Assembly (NCBI RefSeq): GCF_020037015.1
Contig: NZ_JAIQDE010000016.1
Span: forward strand, 121,132-185,131
DNA: 64,000 nt
From: Corallococcus sp. AS-1-6
GTDB taxonomy: Bacteria; Myxococcota; Myxococcia; Myxococcales; Myxococcaceae
Direction: 5' to 3'
This document shows positions 19,571-28,416 of the stretch, in pieces. How positions within the stretch are numbered: the first letter of the stretch is position 1; each line of letters begins with the position of its first letter. A program made the position numbers and the translations under genes. The notes below the pieces were generated by a model. The model was given only the letters and a program-made list of their open reading frames with translations, was not told where the DNA came from and made no database searches.

Positions 19571-20928
19571 TCGAACATCGCCGCCAGCGCCTCGCTCAGG
19601 GTCTCCACGCCCACCACCTGGAGCTTCGTCGCCTCCACGCGCCGCGCGCTGCCCGCCGGCAGCACCACCCGCTGGAAGCCCATCTTCGCGGCCTCCGCGA
19701 GCCTCGGCTCCACCTGGCCCACCGCGCGCACCTCGCCCGCGAGCCCCACCTCTCCCAGCACCAGCGTCTTCGCGTCCAACGGCCGGTTCTGCAGGCTGCT
19801 CACCAGCGCCGCGCACACCGCCAGGTCGCACGCCGGTTCGCTCAACTGCATGCCGCCCGCCACGTTGACGAACAGGTCGCAGCCCACCAGCGGGATCTCC
19901 TCCTTCTTCTCCAGCACCGCCGCCAGCAGCGCCACGCGGTTGCCGTCCACGCCAATCGCCGTGCGCCTCGCCGTGCCATAGCCCGTGGGCGCCACCAGCG
20001 CCTGCACCTCCACCAGCAGCGGACGGGTGCCGTTGAGCGTGCTCGTCACCACGCTGCCGGACTTGCCCTGCGGGCGCTCGGAGAGGAACAGCGCGGACGG
20101 GTCCGCCACCTCCACCAGCCCCGCGCCCTTCATCTCGAAGACGCCAATCTCGTTGGTGCTGCCGAAGCGGTTCTTGTGCGCGCGCAGCAGGCGGAACGGG
20201 TGGCCGCGCTCGCCCTCGAAGTAGAGGACCGTGTCCACCATGTGCTCCAGCACCCGGGGACCCGCGATGGAGCCCTCCTTCGTCACGTGCCCCACCAGGA
20301 ACGTGGGCACCCCGCTGCGCTTGGCGAACGCCATCAGCCGGCCCGCCACCTCGCGCACCTGGGTGATGCTGCCCGGCGCGTTGCCCAGCTCCGGCAGGTA
20401 CATGGTCTGGATGGAGTCCACCACCAGCGCCTGCGGCTTCAGCGCCTCCGCCGCCTGGAGCACCCGGTCCGCGTCCGTCTCCGCGAAGAGGTGGATGGCG
20501 TCCCCCTCCACCCGCAGGCGCTCCGCGCGCATCTTCGTCTGACGCAGGCTCTCTTCACCCGACACGTAGAGCACCGGCCCGTGCCGCGACAGCTTGTCCA
20601 GCGCCGCCAGGAGCAGCGTGGACTTGCCGATGCCCGGGTCGCCGCCGAGCAGCACCAGCGAGCCGCCCACCACGCCGCCGCCCAGCACGCGGTCGAACTC
20701 CGTGATGCCCGTGCGGCGGCGCACCTCCGTCTCCGCCGTCACGTCCTGCAGCTTCACCGGCCGGGATGAGCCCCCGGACGCGCCCCACGCCGGGCGCTTG
20801 TCGTCCACCTTCGCTTCGGTCTCTTCCAGGAGCGAGCTCCAGGCCCCGCAGTCCGGACACTTCCCGAGCCACTTCGCCGTCTGGTAGCCGCAGGCCTGAC
20901 AGGTGTAGTGCGTCTTCGCCTTCGCCAT
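19567..20928 (-). CDS. radA: DNA repair protein RadA (Sms)
   Basis: 453 residues. An N-terminal zinc finger uses Cys10, Cys13, Cys24 and Cys27; the RecA-like ATPase has Walker A GGDPGIGKST near 95-104; the RadA-specific KNRFGST motif is near 250-256; the C-terminal third is the Lon-protease-like domain. RadA is a branch-migration helicase acting in recombinational repair and, in naturally competent species, in strand invasion during transformation. It stands alone, converging on the toxin-immunity pair, with a 185-base divergent gap to the next gene. Confidence 0.97.
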   Translation of the reverse strand: MAKAKTHYTCQACGYQTAKWLGKCPDCGAWSSLLEETEAKVDDKRPAWGASGGSSRPVKLQDVTAETEVRRRTGITEFDRVLGGGVVGGSLVLLGGDPGIGKSTLLLAALDKLSRHGPVLYVSGEESLRQTKMRAERLRVEGDAIHLFAETDADRVLQAAEALKPQALVVDSIQTMYLPELGNAPGSITQVREVAGRLMAFAKRSGVPTFLVGHVTKEGSIAGPRVLEHMVDTVLYFEGERGHPFRLLRAHKNRFGSTNEIGVFEMKGAGLVEVADPSALFLSERPQGKSGSVVTSTLNGTRPLLVEVQALVAPTGYGTARRTAIGVDGNRVALLAAVLEKKEEIPLVGCDLFVNVAGGMQLSEPACDLAVCAALVSSLQNRPLDAKTLVLGEVGLAGEVRAVGQVEPRLAEAAKMGFQRVVLPAGSARRVEATKLQVVGVETLSEALAAMFD

Positions 20929-21032
20929 GGGTTGGAGTGTCTACCCCAGACCCCTGACGTTTCGTCGCCCAAGCTCATGCGCGCGACATGCCAGGAGAGC
21001 AGGCAGGCGTGATGGCGTGGATCAGGTAGCGA

Positions 21033-21055
21033 GTTGCCCTACAGGGAGGGGCAAC
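21033..21055 (+). other. Stem-loop upstream of the GlsB/YeaQ-like gene
   Basis: GTTGCCC (21033-21039) pairs with GGGCAAC (21049-21055) over a nine-base loop. It lies about 60 bases before the start codon in the divergent region shared with radA and could be in the 5' leader. No T-run follows. Role unknown. Confidence 0.35.
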
Positions 21056-21113
21056 CCACTTTCTGGACCACGGGCGACGCGAAACAGCGCGCCCCCCACA
21101 CAGGGAGAGTGCC

Positions 21114-21383
21114 ATGGGGATTATCGCGTTTCTGGTGATTGGTCTGGTCGCGGGTCTGATCGCTCGTGCCATCATGCCGGGCAACCAGTCGATGGGGCTC
21201 ATCGCCACCACGCTGCTGGGCATCGCCGGTTCGTTCGTGGGCGGCTTCGTCGGTTCGCTGTTCTCCAGTGACGGTCGCGTGTTCGACCTCCACCCCACGG
21301 GCCTGCTGTTCTCCGTGCTGGGCGCGCTGGTCGTGCTGTTCCTCGTGGGGCTCGCCGGCCGCGGCCGTCGCGTCCACGTCTAG
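21114..21383 (+). CDS. GlsB/YeaQ/YmgE family stress-response membrane protein
   Basis: 89 residues with three Gly-rich transmembrane segments, the transglycosylase-associated protein fold. GLVAGLIARAIMPGNQ, IAGSFVGGFVGS and a C-terminal hydrophobic segment followed by GRGRRVHV are the family signature. Members are induced by envelope or general stress; the molecular activity is unknown. GGGAGAG lies before the ATG. The gene is monocistronic: a strong terminator follows. Confidence 0.92.
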   Translation: MGIIAFLVIGLVAGLIARAIMPGNQSMGLIATTLLGIAGSFVGGFVGSLFSSDGRVFDLHPTGLLFSVLGALVVLFLVGLAGRGRRVHV

Positions 21384-21422
21384 TCAGGCAGGGCTCCTCG
21401 ACCGATGAGGCGGGAGACAGCC

Positions 21423-21461
21423 AGGGACGTCCGTGTCACGCACGGACGTCCCTTCTGTCTT
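21423..21461 (+). terminator. Intrinsic terminator after the GlsB/YeaQ-like gene
   Basis: A perfect 13-bp stem (AGGGACGTCCGTG with CACGGACGTCCCT) has a five-base loop and is followed by TCTGTCTT. It lies about 40 bases after the stop and separates this gene from the biotin operon. Confidence 0.85.
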
Positions 21462-21491
21462 GCGGTCCTCCCCAGAGGGGGAGGAGGACTC

Positions 21492-21519
21492 GTCAACCCC
21501 CTGCTCCAAGAGCGTTGAC
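21492..21519 (+). promoter_or_regulatory. Dyad overlapping a possible -35 element upstream of bioB
   Basis: GTCAAC (21492-21497) and GTTGAC (21514-21519) are inverted copies, with an inner GCTC/GAGC pair. The right arm overlaps TTGACA at 21515-21520, a perfect -35 hexamer; no good -10 is visible 16-18 bases on. It could be an operator for biotin control, but it does not match the known BirA or BioR sites. Confidence 0.3.
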
Positions 21520-21573
21520 AATGGCCCCCGGGCCACGCACCGTCGGCCTCCTGACGCCTCCCCAGGAGCCCGC

Positions 21574-22599
21574 ATGTCCGACACCGCCGAGTCCTTCCAC
21601 GGCCACGCCCACCACGCCGCCCCCGCCCCGCAAGGGGTGACGGTGCGTCACGACTGGTCGCTCGCGGAGGTGAAGGCGCTGTACCAGTTGCCGCTGCTGG
21701 ACCTGGTGCACAAGGCGCAGACGGTGCACCGGCAGGTGTTCGTGGAGAACAAGGTGCAGCTCTGTTCGCTGCTCTCCATCAAGACGGGCGGGTGTCCGGA
21801 GGACTGCGCGTACTGCCCGCAGGCGGCGCGCTACAAGACGGGCGTCAAGGCGGAGAAGCTGATGGCGGTGCCGGAGGTGCTGGCCGCCGCGTCCCAGGCC
21901 CGGGCCGCCGGGGCCACCCGCTTCTGCATGGGCGCCGCGTGGCGCGAGGTGAAGGACGGCCCGCAGTTCGACAGCGTGCTGGAGATGGTGAAGGGCGTGC
22001 GGGCCCTGGGCATGGAGGCGTGCGCCACGCTGGGCATGCTCACCGACAGCCAGGCGAAGCGCCTGCGCGAGGCGGGCCTGTCCGCGTACAACCACAACCT
22101 GGACACGTCCCCGGAGCACTACGGCGACATCATCTCCACCCGCACGTATGACGACCGGCTGAAGACGCTGGACCGGGTGCGCGACGCGGGCATCTCCGTG
22201 TGCTGCGGCGGCATCATCGGCATGGGCGAGTCCGTGGACGACCGCTGCAACCTCCTGCGCACGCTGGCCAACCAGGAGGTGCACCCGGAGTCGGTGCCCA
22301 TCAACGCGCTCGTGCCCGTGGAGGGCACGCCCCTGGCCCAGCAGCACCGCGTGGAGACGGTGGACATGGTGCGCACCATCGCCACCGCGCGCCTGCTCAT
22401 GCCCCAGGCCATGGTGCGCCTGTCCGCGGGCCGCATGCAGATGAACGAGGAGGCGCAGCTCTTGTGCATGATGGCGGGCGCCAACTCGCTCTTCTTCGGG
22501 GAGAAGCTGCTCACCACCGGCAACCCCGAGTACACCCAGGACATGGCGCTCCTGGAGAAGGCGGGCATCCGCCCCCTGGAGCCCCGGCAGGACCGGTGA
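21574..22599 (+). CDS. bioB: Biotin synthase
   Basis: 341 residues. This radical SAM enzyme inserts sulfur into dethiobiotin, the last step of biotin synthesis. The [4Fe-4S] cysteines are Cys74, Cys78 and Cys81 in [10 protein letters not shown]; the downstream segments [15 protein letters not shown] and GGIIGMGE and the late RLSAGR motif are all present. The ATG at 21574 has AGGAG five bases upstream; an open frame of 47 codons precedes it but lacks a ribosome site. It is the first gene of the bioB-bioF-bioD operon, and its stop overlaps the GTG start of bioF. Confidence 0.97.
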   Translation: MSDTAESFHGHAHHAAPAPQGVTVRHDWSLAEVKALYQLPLLDLVHKAQTVHRQVFVENKVQLCSLLSIKTGGCPEDCAYCPQAARYKTGVKAEKLMAVPEVLAAASQARAAGATRFCMGAAWREVKDGPQFDSVLEMVKGVRALGMEACATLGMLTDSQAKRLREAGLSAYNHNLDTSPEHYGDIISTRTYDDRLKTLDRVRDAGISVCCGGIIGMGESVDDRCNLLRTLANQEVHPESVPINALVPVEGTPLAQQHRVETVDMVRTIATARLLMPQAMVRLSAGRMQMNEEAQLLCMMAGANSLFFGEKLLTTGNPEYTQDMALLEKAGIRPLEPRQDR

Positions 22600-23777
22600 G
22601 CCCCTCGACGCAGGTCGCGGACCGCTGGGCGCGCGAGGACCTGGAGGCCCTGTCCGCGAAGGGCCTCCGCCGCGCGCTGGAGCCGCTCGACTCCCCCCAG
22701 GGCGCCCAGGTGCGCGTGGGGGACGAGCGGCTGGTCAACTTCTCCTCCAATGACTACCTGGGGCTCGCGGCGTCCCCCGCCGTGCGCGCCGCCGTCGCGT
22801 CCGCGCTGGAGCGCTACGGCGTGGGCACCGGCGCCAGCCGCCTGGTGGTGGGGGACATGGTGCCGCACCAGCGGCTGGAGGCGCGGCTCGCCCGCTTCGA
22901 GCGCGCCCAGGCCGTGCGCCTCTTCAACTCCGGCTACGCGGCGAACACCGGCATCCTGCCCGCGCTGGTGGGCCCCGGCGACGCGGTGTTCTCCGACGCC
23001 CTCAACCACGCCTCGCTGGTGGACGGCTGCCGGCTGTCCCGCGCGCGCGTCGTTGTCTACCCGCACGCGGACGTGGCCGCGCTCACCCGCGCGCTGGAGC
23101 AGACGCCCGCGCGGCGCAAGCTGGTCGTCACCGACAGCATCTTCTCCATGGACGGGGACGTGGCCCCGCTGCGCGAATTGCTGGCCGCGTGCGAGGCCCA
23201 CGGCGCCGCGCTGATGGTGGACGAGGCGCACGCCACCGGCGTCCTGGGCGCGCGCGGCGCGGGCCTGTGCGAGGCGCTGGGCGTGGAGGACCGGGTGGAC
23301 CTGCGCATGGGCACGCTGAGCAAGGCGCTGGGCGGGCTGGGCGCGTACGTGGCCACGTCGCGCGCGGTGGCGGACCTGCTGGTCAGCCGCGCCCGGCCGT
23401 TCGTCTACTCCACCGCGCTGCCCGCCGCCCTCTGCGCTGGCGCCGAGCGCGCGGTGGACCTGGTGGAGCACGACCCCGCCCCGCGCGAGCGGCTGTGGGG
23501 GCACATCCACCGTTTCACCGAGGGTCTGCGCGCGCTGGGACTGCCCGCTGAACCCCGGAGCGCCATCTTTCCGGTCATCCTGGGCGAGCCCTCGCGCGCG
23601 CTGGACGCGGCGAAGCGCCTGCGCGAGGCGGGCCTGCTGGTGAAGGCCATCCGCCCGCCCACCGTGCCGGACGGCACCAGCCGGCTCCGCTTCTGTCTCT
23701 CCGCGGCCCATACGACGGGCCACATCGACCTGGCGCTGGAGGCCCTGCGCCGGGTGGGAGTCTCCCGTGGCCCATGA
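22596..23777 (+). CDS. bioF: 8-amino-7-oxononanoate synthase
   Basis: 393 residues, a PLP enzyme of the alpha-oxoamine synthase family that condenses pimeloyl thioester with alanine. It shows [31 protein letters not shown] and the Schiff-base Lys243 in GTLSKALGG. The start is GTG 22596, overlapping the bioB stop by three bases in a GTGA arrangement, which indicates coupling; a longer open frame runs antiphase through bioB and is a shadow. The 3' end overlaps bioD by 11 bases. Confidence 0.96.
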   Translation: MSPSTQVADRWAREDLEALSAKGLRRALEPLDSPQGAQVRVGDERLVNFSSNDYLGLAASPAVRAAVASALERYGVGTGASRLVVGDMVPHQRLEARLARFERAQAVRLFNSGYAANTGILPALVGPGDAVFSDALNHASLVDGCRLSRARVVVYPHADVAALTRALEQTPARRKLVVTDSIFSMDGDVAPLRELLAACEAHGAALMVDEAHATGVLGARGAGLCEALGVEDRVDLRMGTLSKALGGLGAYVATSRAVADLLVSRARPFVYSTALPAALCAGAERAVDLVEHDPAPRERLWGHIHRFTEGLRALGLPAEPRSAIFPVILGEPSRALDAAKRLREAGLLVKAIRPPTVPDGTSRLRFCLSAAHTTGHIDLALEALRRVGVSRGP

Positions 23778-24462
23778 GGCGCTCCAGTTCTTCGTCACCG
23801 GCACGGACACCGGCGTGGGCAAGACGCAGGTGTCGTGCGCGCTGCTGTCGCTCCTGAGGGACGCGGGCCATGCGCCCCAGGGCTTCAAGCCCTACGAGAG
23901 CGGCTGCGCGTCCCTCAAGGCCCCGGCGGACGCGCTCGCCATGCGCGAGGCCGCGGGCAGCACGCTGCCGGTGGACGCCCTCTGCCCGCACCGCTTCAAG
24001 GCGCCGCTGGCCCCGGGCATCGCGGCGTCGCGCCTGGGGATGGAGCCGGACTTCCGCGCGACGCTCGCGGCGTGGAGGCGGCTGAAGGGCGGGGCGGTGG
24101 TGGTGGAGGGGGCAGGGGGGCTGTTCGTCCCGGTGGACTCGAAGCGCGACGTGGTGGACCTCATCCAGGCCTTCCGCCTGCCCGTGGTGCTGGTGGCGCG
24201 CGCGGGGCTGGGCACGCTCAACCACGTGGCGCTGTCGCTGGAGGCGCTGGCCGCGCGCCAGGTGTCCGTACGGGCGGTGGTGCTGTCGCGCGGGGTGCCC
24301 GGACGCGACCTGGCGGAGCGGGACAACCGGCGCTACCTGGAGGCCCGCCATGGCGTGGAGGTCCTGGGGCCCGTGCCGTACGTGGAGGATGCAAGAAAGC
24401 GCCGGATGGCCTTCCGGCGCGCGCTGGCGCCGCTGGTGCCCGAACGCGCGCGGGCCCGATAA
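23767..24462 (+). CDS. bioD: Dethiobiotin synthetase
   Basis: 231 residues. This ATP-dependent carboxylase closes the ureido ring of dethiobiotin from 7,8-diaminopelargonate. The P-loop GTDTGVGKT is at 12-20, FKPYESGC near 38 and [10 protein letters not shown] near 116-125. The start is GTG 23767 inside the end of bioF. It is the last recognised biotin gene; no bioA lies in the window, so the preceding transaminase step must be encoded elsewhere or done by another enzyme. Confidence 0.95.
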   Translation: MAHEALQFFVTGTDTGVGKTQVSCALLSLLRDAGHAPQGFKPYESGCASLKAPADALAMREAAGSTLPVDALCPHRFKAPLAPGIAASRLGMEPDFRATLAAWRRLKGGAVVVEGAGGLFVPVDSKRDVVDLIQAFRLPVVLVARAGLGTLNHVALSLEALAARQVSVRAVVLSRGVPGRDLAERDNRRYLEARHGVEVLGPVPYVEDARKRRMAFRRALAPLVPERARAR

Positions 24463-24469
24463 ATCGGCC

Positions 24470-24487
24470 TCCGCCGCGTTCGGCGGA
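24470..24487 (+). other. Stem-loop directly after bioD
   Basis: TCCGCCG pairs with CGGCGGA around CGTT, starting 8 bases after the bioD stop. No T-run follows, so it more likely protects the 3' end of the operon or pauses polymerase ahead of the true terminator at 24529. Confidence 0.45.
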
Positions 24488-24528
24488 AAGGCGCGTGCTA
24501 CAGGTCGCGCAAGTTTTCGCGTGGTCGA

Positions 24529-24555
24529 GGCCGTGATCTGGACGGCCCGTTTTTT
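24529..24555 (+). terminator. Intrinsic terminator (possible attenuator) between bioD and the 92-residue protein gene
   Basis: GGCCGT (24529-24534) pairs with ACGGCC (24542-24547) around a seven-base loop, then CG and six T residues (24550-24555). It should stop bioBFD transcription. It ends only 22 bases before the next start codon, so that gene's own promoter must be just upstream of it, or the hairpin is a conditional attenuator. Confidence 0.75.
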
Positions 24556-24577
24556 CCGCGCGAGAAAGCCGTCACGA

Positions 24578-24856
24578 ATGGCGGACATCATCGACATCAC
24601 GCTCCTCGCGGACGTCCGGCGCTTCTTCAAGAAGCTCATCGAACAGCGCGGGCTGTCCTACTTCCTCCAGAAAGACGGTCCGCGGCTGTTCCAGATTGAG
24701 CCCGCGAAGGTCGAGCTGGTCCTGCGCACCGCGATCCGCACCCGGAACCCGGAACTGCCCGCGCCGCACGAGAAGGCCGTCGAGCACTGCCGCCTGGAGC
24801 TGCGCCGCGAGCTGATCCGCCGCGTGGCCAGCGCCATGCTCCAGACGGGGCTGTGA
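24578..24856 (+). CDS. Small conserved-looking protein of unknown function
   Basis: A 92-residue soluble, basic and helical protein (DIIDITLLADVRRFFKKLIE at the N-terminus). It has no Cys, no signal peptide and no recognised domain. The ATG at 24578 is 22 bases after an intrinsic terminator; only a weak GAGAAAG precedes it. Its stop overlaps the GTG of the following aminotransferase (GTGA), so the two are translationally coupled. The start, codon bias and coupling make it a real gene; its job cannot be inferred. Confidence 0.75.
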   Translation: MADIIDITLLADVRRFFKKLIEQRGLSYFLQKDGPRLFQIEPAKVELVLRTAIRTRNPELPAPHEKAVEHCRLELRRELIRRVASAMLQTGL

Positions 24857-26028
24857 GCCGCTTCTCGCTCCGCACCGCCTTCCCGCGAACGCTCAACCCG
24901 CTGTCCCAGGCCGTCGCCATGCGCCACGCATGCGGGCTGCCCGTGCTGGACCTGGCGGAGACCAACCCCACGCGCGTGGGCCTGCCGCCGCCGCGCGTGA
25001 AGCTCGGGGCCCACCGCGGGGCCTTCGACTACGCCCCGGAGCCCTTCGGCCTGCCCTCCGCGCGCGAGGCCGTGGCCGCGCACCTGTCCCGGCGGGGCGC
25101 GCCCGTGGAGGCCGCGCACGTCGTCCTCTCCGCCAGCACCAGCGAGGCCTACGGCTGGCTCCTCAAGCTCCTGTGCGACCCGGGGGACAACGTCCTCGTG
25201 CCCGCGCCCGGCTACCCGCTGGTGGACGTGCTGGCGCGCCTGGAGGGCGTGCACGCACGCTCCTACCGCCTGCCCTCGGTGCACGGCTTCGGCCTGGACG
25301 CGGGCCGGGTGGAGGCCGCCGTGGATGCCCGCACGCGCGCGGTGGTGGTGGTGAACCCCGGCAACCCCACCGGCCACTTCCTGCACGAGGGCGAGCTCCA
25401 CGCGCTCGCGGACGTGTGCGCGCGCCACGGCCTGGCGCTCGTCTGCGACGAGGTGTTCTCCGACTTCGCGTGGGATGAAGAAGCGGGCAGGGTGACGTCC
25501 GTGGCGGGGCGGAGCCTCCCGTGCCTGACGTTCTCGCTCTCCGGCCTGTCCAAGGTGGCGGGCCTGCCCGGCCTCAAGCTGGCGTGGCTGCACGTGGGCG
25601 GCCCCGCGCACGCGCGCGACGAGGCCCTGGCCCGGCTGGAGGACGTGGCGGACGCGGCGCTGTCGGTGGCCACGCCCGTGCAGCTCGCGCTGCCGTCGCT
25701 CCTGGCGCACGCGCCGCGCTTCCAGCGGGCGCTGCTGTCGCGGGTGAAGGGCAACCGGGAGCGGTTGATTCGAGCGCGCCCGGCGGACGCCGCGTGGGAC
25801 GTGGTGCCCGCGCACGGCGGCTGGAGCGCGGTGCTGCGCATCCCCCGTCACCCCGGCGAGGAGGCCACCTGCCTGCGGCTCCTGGAGGAGGGGGTGCGCG
25901 TGCAGCCGGGCTACTTCCACGACTTCGGCGGCGGTGCGTACCTCGTGCTGTCGCTGCTGCCGACGCCCGAGGTCTTCACCGCCGCCCTGGCACCGCTGGT
26001 GCGCGTGCTCAGTCCACCGGTGGGTTGA
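24853..26028 (+). CDS. Class I/II PLP-dependent aminotransferase
   Basis: 391 residues, fold type I. It shows LDLAETNPTRVGLP at the N-terminus, PGYPLVDVL, VVNPGNPTG, ALVCDEVFSDFAW and the PLP lysine Lys234 in LSGLSKVAGLPGLKLAW. It resembles the aspartate/alanine-type aminotransferases; the amino-acid substrate is not predictable. It starts at a GTG overlapping the upstream stop by three bases. It is not a class III enzyme, so it is an unlikely replacement for the missing BioA. The last 20 bases overlap the convergent substrate-binding protein gene. Confidence 0.9.
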   Translation: MSRFSLRTAFPRTLNPLSQAVAMRHACGLPVLDLAETNPTRVGLPPPRVKLGAHRGAFDYAPEPFGLPSAREAVAAHLSRRGAPVEAAHVVLSASTSEAYGWLLKLLCDPGDNVLVPAPGYPLVDVLARLEGVHARSYRLPSVHGFGLDAGRVEAAVDARTRAVVVVNPGNPTGHFLHEGELHALADVCARHGLALVCDEVFSDFAWDEEAGRVTSVAGRSLPCLTFSLSGLSKVAGLPGLKLAWLHVGGPAHARDEALARLEDVADAALSVATPVQLALPSLLAHAPRFQRALLSRVKGNRERLIRARPADAAWDVVPAHGGWSAVLRIPRHPGEEATCLRLLEEGVRVQPGYFHDFGGGAYLVLSLLPTPEVFTAALAPLVRVLSPPVG

Positions 26029-27448
26029 TGAGCTGCACCGTCTTGAAGGCGTTGTTCTCCACCTTGAACAGCTCGTAGGGCGACGCCGCCTCGCCCGTCT
26101 CGTTGTTGAAGTCCAGCTCGCCGCTGGCGCCGCGCACGTTGATGACCTTGCCGGCGCGCAGGTCCTCCCGCGCCGCGGTGAACTGCGTGGACCCCAGCGA
26201 GTAGGTGGTCGCGGTCTGGCCCGAGGCGGGCGTGAGCTTCGTGAGGCCCTCCGCGATGCGGGGGCCCGTCACCGGCTGCGGGTTGTTGGGGTCGTTGCCC
26301 ACCGCGAACGCCGCGCCCAGCGTCACGATGTACATGGCGTCGTACGCGTGCGCGGTGAAGGAGAACTGCCCGGGGTCCGTCTTGTAGGCGGTGATGAACC
26401 GGTCCGCGAACAGCTTGTAGGTGGAGTCGCTGGGGCGCGCGGACGCGGGCGCGGTGCCGTAGGCGCCGGTGAGCTCCGCCTTGTTGGCGCCCAGGTTCGT
26501 CAGCAGGGTGAGGTCCTTGCTCGCGTCCGTGAGGAACCAGCGGTTGCCGCTCGCCACGCCCACGCCCTGGGACGCCGCCTCCGGAATCAGCCGCGCGTTG
26601 TCCTCGGGGAAGCCCGCCAGCACCGTCAGGTCCGGCTTGAAGGACACCAGCCGGCTCACCGCGCCGGACACGGACTCGTTGCGGTTGTACTGCGCGCCCG
26701 CGACGTTGTCCTTGTTGGTGACGCGGCTCTGGATGGCGTCATACAGGCCGTTGCCGTACGAGTCGTTCACGTACGCCACGCCCACCTTGGTCGGAGGGGT
26801 GAACGTCACGCCCGGGTCGTTGATGGGCGTGATTCCCTGGAGCACGTCCGCGATGACGCGCCCCTGGAGCACGTCCGAGGGCGTGGTGCGCCAGACCAGG
26901 CCCACGGCGCCACCGTTCTTGTCCGACAGCGTGGTGAACGCGGAGCTCGTCGCCGTGTGGCTCATGAGCAGCACGTTCTTGGGGATGGTGACCCCGCTGA
27001 TGGCGAGCGTCTGCGCGCTGCCCGCGCTGAAGAGCGCCACCGCGCCCTTGTCGTTCACCATCCAGGTCGCCTGCGTCACCGCCCGGTTCGCGTCCGCCCC
27101 GGTGTCGCAGACGTACATGAGGAACTGGCGGCCGCCCACGCCCTGCGCCTGGTTCACCTCATCCAGCGCCAGCTTCAGGCCGTTGAAGCGCTGCTGCTCA
27201 ATCTCCGCGTTGCCGCTCGCGTTGGTGAGCGGCAGCGCCGCGCCCAGCACGATGGGGTTCGCCGCGGACGTGGCGCCCACCACCTGGTCGCAGCCCGCGG
27301 GCTGCGGCAGGCAGAACCCGGAGGTGCAGACGCTGTTGCTGCCGCAGTCGCTGCTCGTCGTGCATTCGGACAGGCCGCCCGCCGTGGTGAAGCTGCACCC
27401 GGACGACAGCAGCGCCATGCCCAGCGTCATCATTCCCAGCGCGCGCAT
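26009..27448 (-). CDS. Substrate-binding lipoprotein, branched-chain amino acid (Peripla_BP_6) type
   Basis: 479 residues. Lipobox SSGC (Cys18) is followed by a short Cys-rich segment (ECTTSSDCGSNSVCTSGFC) typical of myxobacterial surface proteins. The rest is a type I periplasmic-binding fold: IVLGAALPLTNASG, EQQRFNGLKLALDEVN, a central GVAYVNDSYGNGLYDAI and FSFTAHAYDAMYIVTLGA. Such proteins bind amino acids, amides or signal molecules; no permease or ATPase genes are nearby, so it may serve as a sensor or partner a distant transporter. It starts at an ATG overlapping the upstream stop by one base (TGATG). Confidence 0.88.
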   Translation of the reverse strand: MRALGMMTLGMALLSSGCSFTTAGGLSECTTSSDCGSNSVCTSGFCLPQPAGCDQVVGATSAANPIVLGAALPLTNASGNAEIEQQRFNGLKLALDEVNQAQGVGGRQFLMYVCDTGADANRAVTQATWMVNDKGAVALFSAGSAQTLAISGVTIPKNVLLMSHTATSSAFTTLSDKNGGAVGLVWRTTPSDVLQGRVIADVLQGITPINDPGVTFTPPTKVGVAYVNDSYGNGLYDAIQSRVTNKDNVAGAQYNRNESVSGAVSRLVSFKPDLTVLAGFPEDNARLIPEAASQGVGVASGNRWFLTDASKDLTLLTNLGANKAELTGAYGTAPASARPSDSTYKLFADRFITAYKTDPGQFSFTAHAYDAMYIVTLGAAFAVGNDPNNPQPVTGPRIAEGLTKLTPASGQTATTYSLGSTQFTAAREDLRAGKVINVRGASGELDFNNETGEAASPYELFKVENNAFKTVQLINPPVD

Positions 27449-28278
27449 CAGAAACGACCCTCCATGCCGACCCCGGCGCCGCGCGGCGCGAGCGTCACGC
27501 GGACCTCGCCCTGCGCGGGGGGGCCCTCTTTGGGATACAGGATGATGGCGGTGATGGCTCCCGCGAGCCCCACGCCGAAGCCGATGTCCGCCAGCAGCGC
27601 CTTGCTCTTGGTGCTGTCCGACAGCCGCTGCTTGTCGGTGAGCGTGGAGGCGCTGTCGAACTGCTCGCGCTGGTCGCGCGCCTGCAGCCCGAAGAGCACG
27701 CCCGCGCCCACGCCCAGCACCGCCACGCCGCCCGTGGCGAACGCGGCGATGCGCTGGTTGCGGTAGGACTTGAGGGTCCGGTCCAGCTCCGCCTGCTTCT
27801 GGCGCTCGCTCTCCTCCTGCGCGCGCCGGGCCGCGGCCTGCTCGGCCTCCGCCTGCTGCCGCGCGGCGTCCGCCTCCGCCTCCAGGCGCTTGCGGTCCGC
27901 GTCCGCCGCCGCCTGCGCCTGGTCCTCGCGGTCCAACTGCACGCGCAGCCGGTCGATGGCGCGGTTGCTGTTCTTCAGGAGGGCGGGGTCGGTGTCCTCG
28001 CTGGAGGACGTGACGTACTGCCGGTAGAAGCTCATCGCCTCGCGGGGCTCGCCCGCGTACTCCAGCGCCACGGCGATGTTGTAGACGAGCCGCGGGTGCG
28101 GCTGCGCCTCGTTGGCCTGCTTCAGCGCCTCCGCCGCCTCGCGGTACTTGCCGGCGTCATAGAGGCGCTTGCCCTCCTTCAACAGCGCCTGCACGTTGAC
28201 CTTGGAGCCACCCCGCTGCGCCAGGGCGGACCCCGGTGCCAGCGCCAGCGCCAGCGACAACACGAAAACCAGTCTCAT
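27448..28278 (-). CDS. Exported TPR and coiled-coil protein with membrane segments
   Basis: 276 residues. A signal peptide (LVFVLSLALALAPGSALA) precedes a TPR region at about 30-100 (EGKRLYDAGKYREAAEALKQA, LVYNIAVALEYAGE), then a charged Ala/Glu/Arg coiled coil at about 105-170, and two hydrophobic Gly-rich segments near 180-200 and 230-250 before a basic tail. This plan recurs in many myxobacterial genomes without known function. It is coupled by a one-base overlap to the downstream substrate-binding lipoprotein, so the two probably work together in the envelope. Confidence 0.85.
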   Translation of the reverse strand: MRLVFVLSLALALAPGSALAQRGGSKVNVQALLKEGKRLYDAGKYREAAEALKQANEAQPHPRLVYNIAVALEYAGEPREAMSFYRQYVTSSSEDTDPALLKNSNRAIDRLRVQLDREDQAQAAADADRKRLEAEADAARQQAEAEQAAARRAQEESERQKQAELDRTLKSYRNQRIAAFATGGVAVLGVGAGVLFGLQARDQREQFDSASTLTDKQRLSDSTKSKALLADIGFGVGLAGAITAIILYPKEGPPAQGEVRVTLAPRGAGVGMEGRF

Positions 28279-28416
28279 GGGGCGGTGAGCCTAGCGCCGA
28301 ACAATCCGGCCGTCGAAGCGCTGGCCCCCGGAAAAAAGCGCCGGGGCCACCCCCACCCCCGTCGGCACGGGGGAGGAAGCGGCCCCGGACGGGCCTGCCC
28401 TGGCGTCAGACGGCTA

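Noticed and set aside
21384..21573. Translation of bioB from an in-frame upstream start at 21433.
   Set aside because: The 47-codon extension crosses the terminator at 21423-21453, has no ribosome site, and bioB has a good start at 21574.
24853..26028. The class I aminotransferase as the missing BioA.
   Set aside because: BioA is a class III enzyme with different PLP motifs; this one has the class I layout with NPGNPTG and SLSGLSK.
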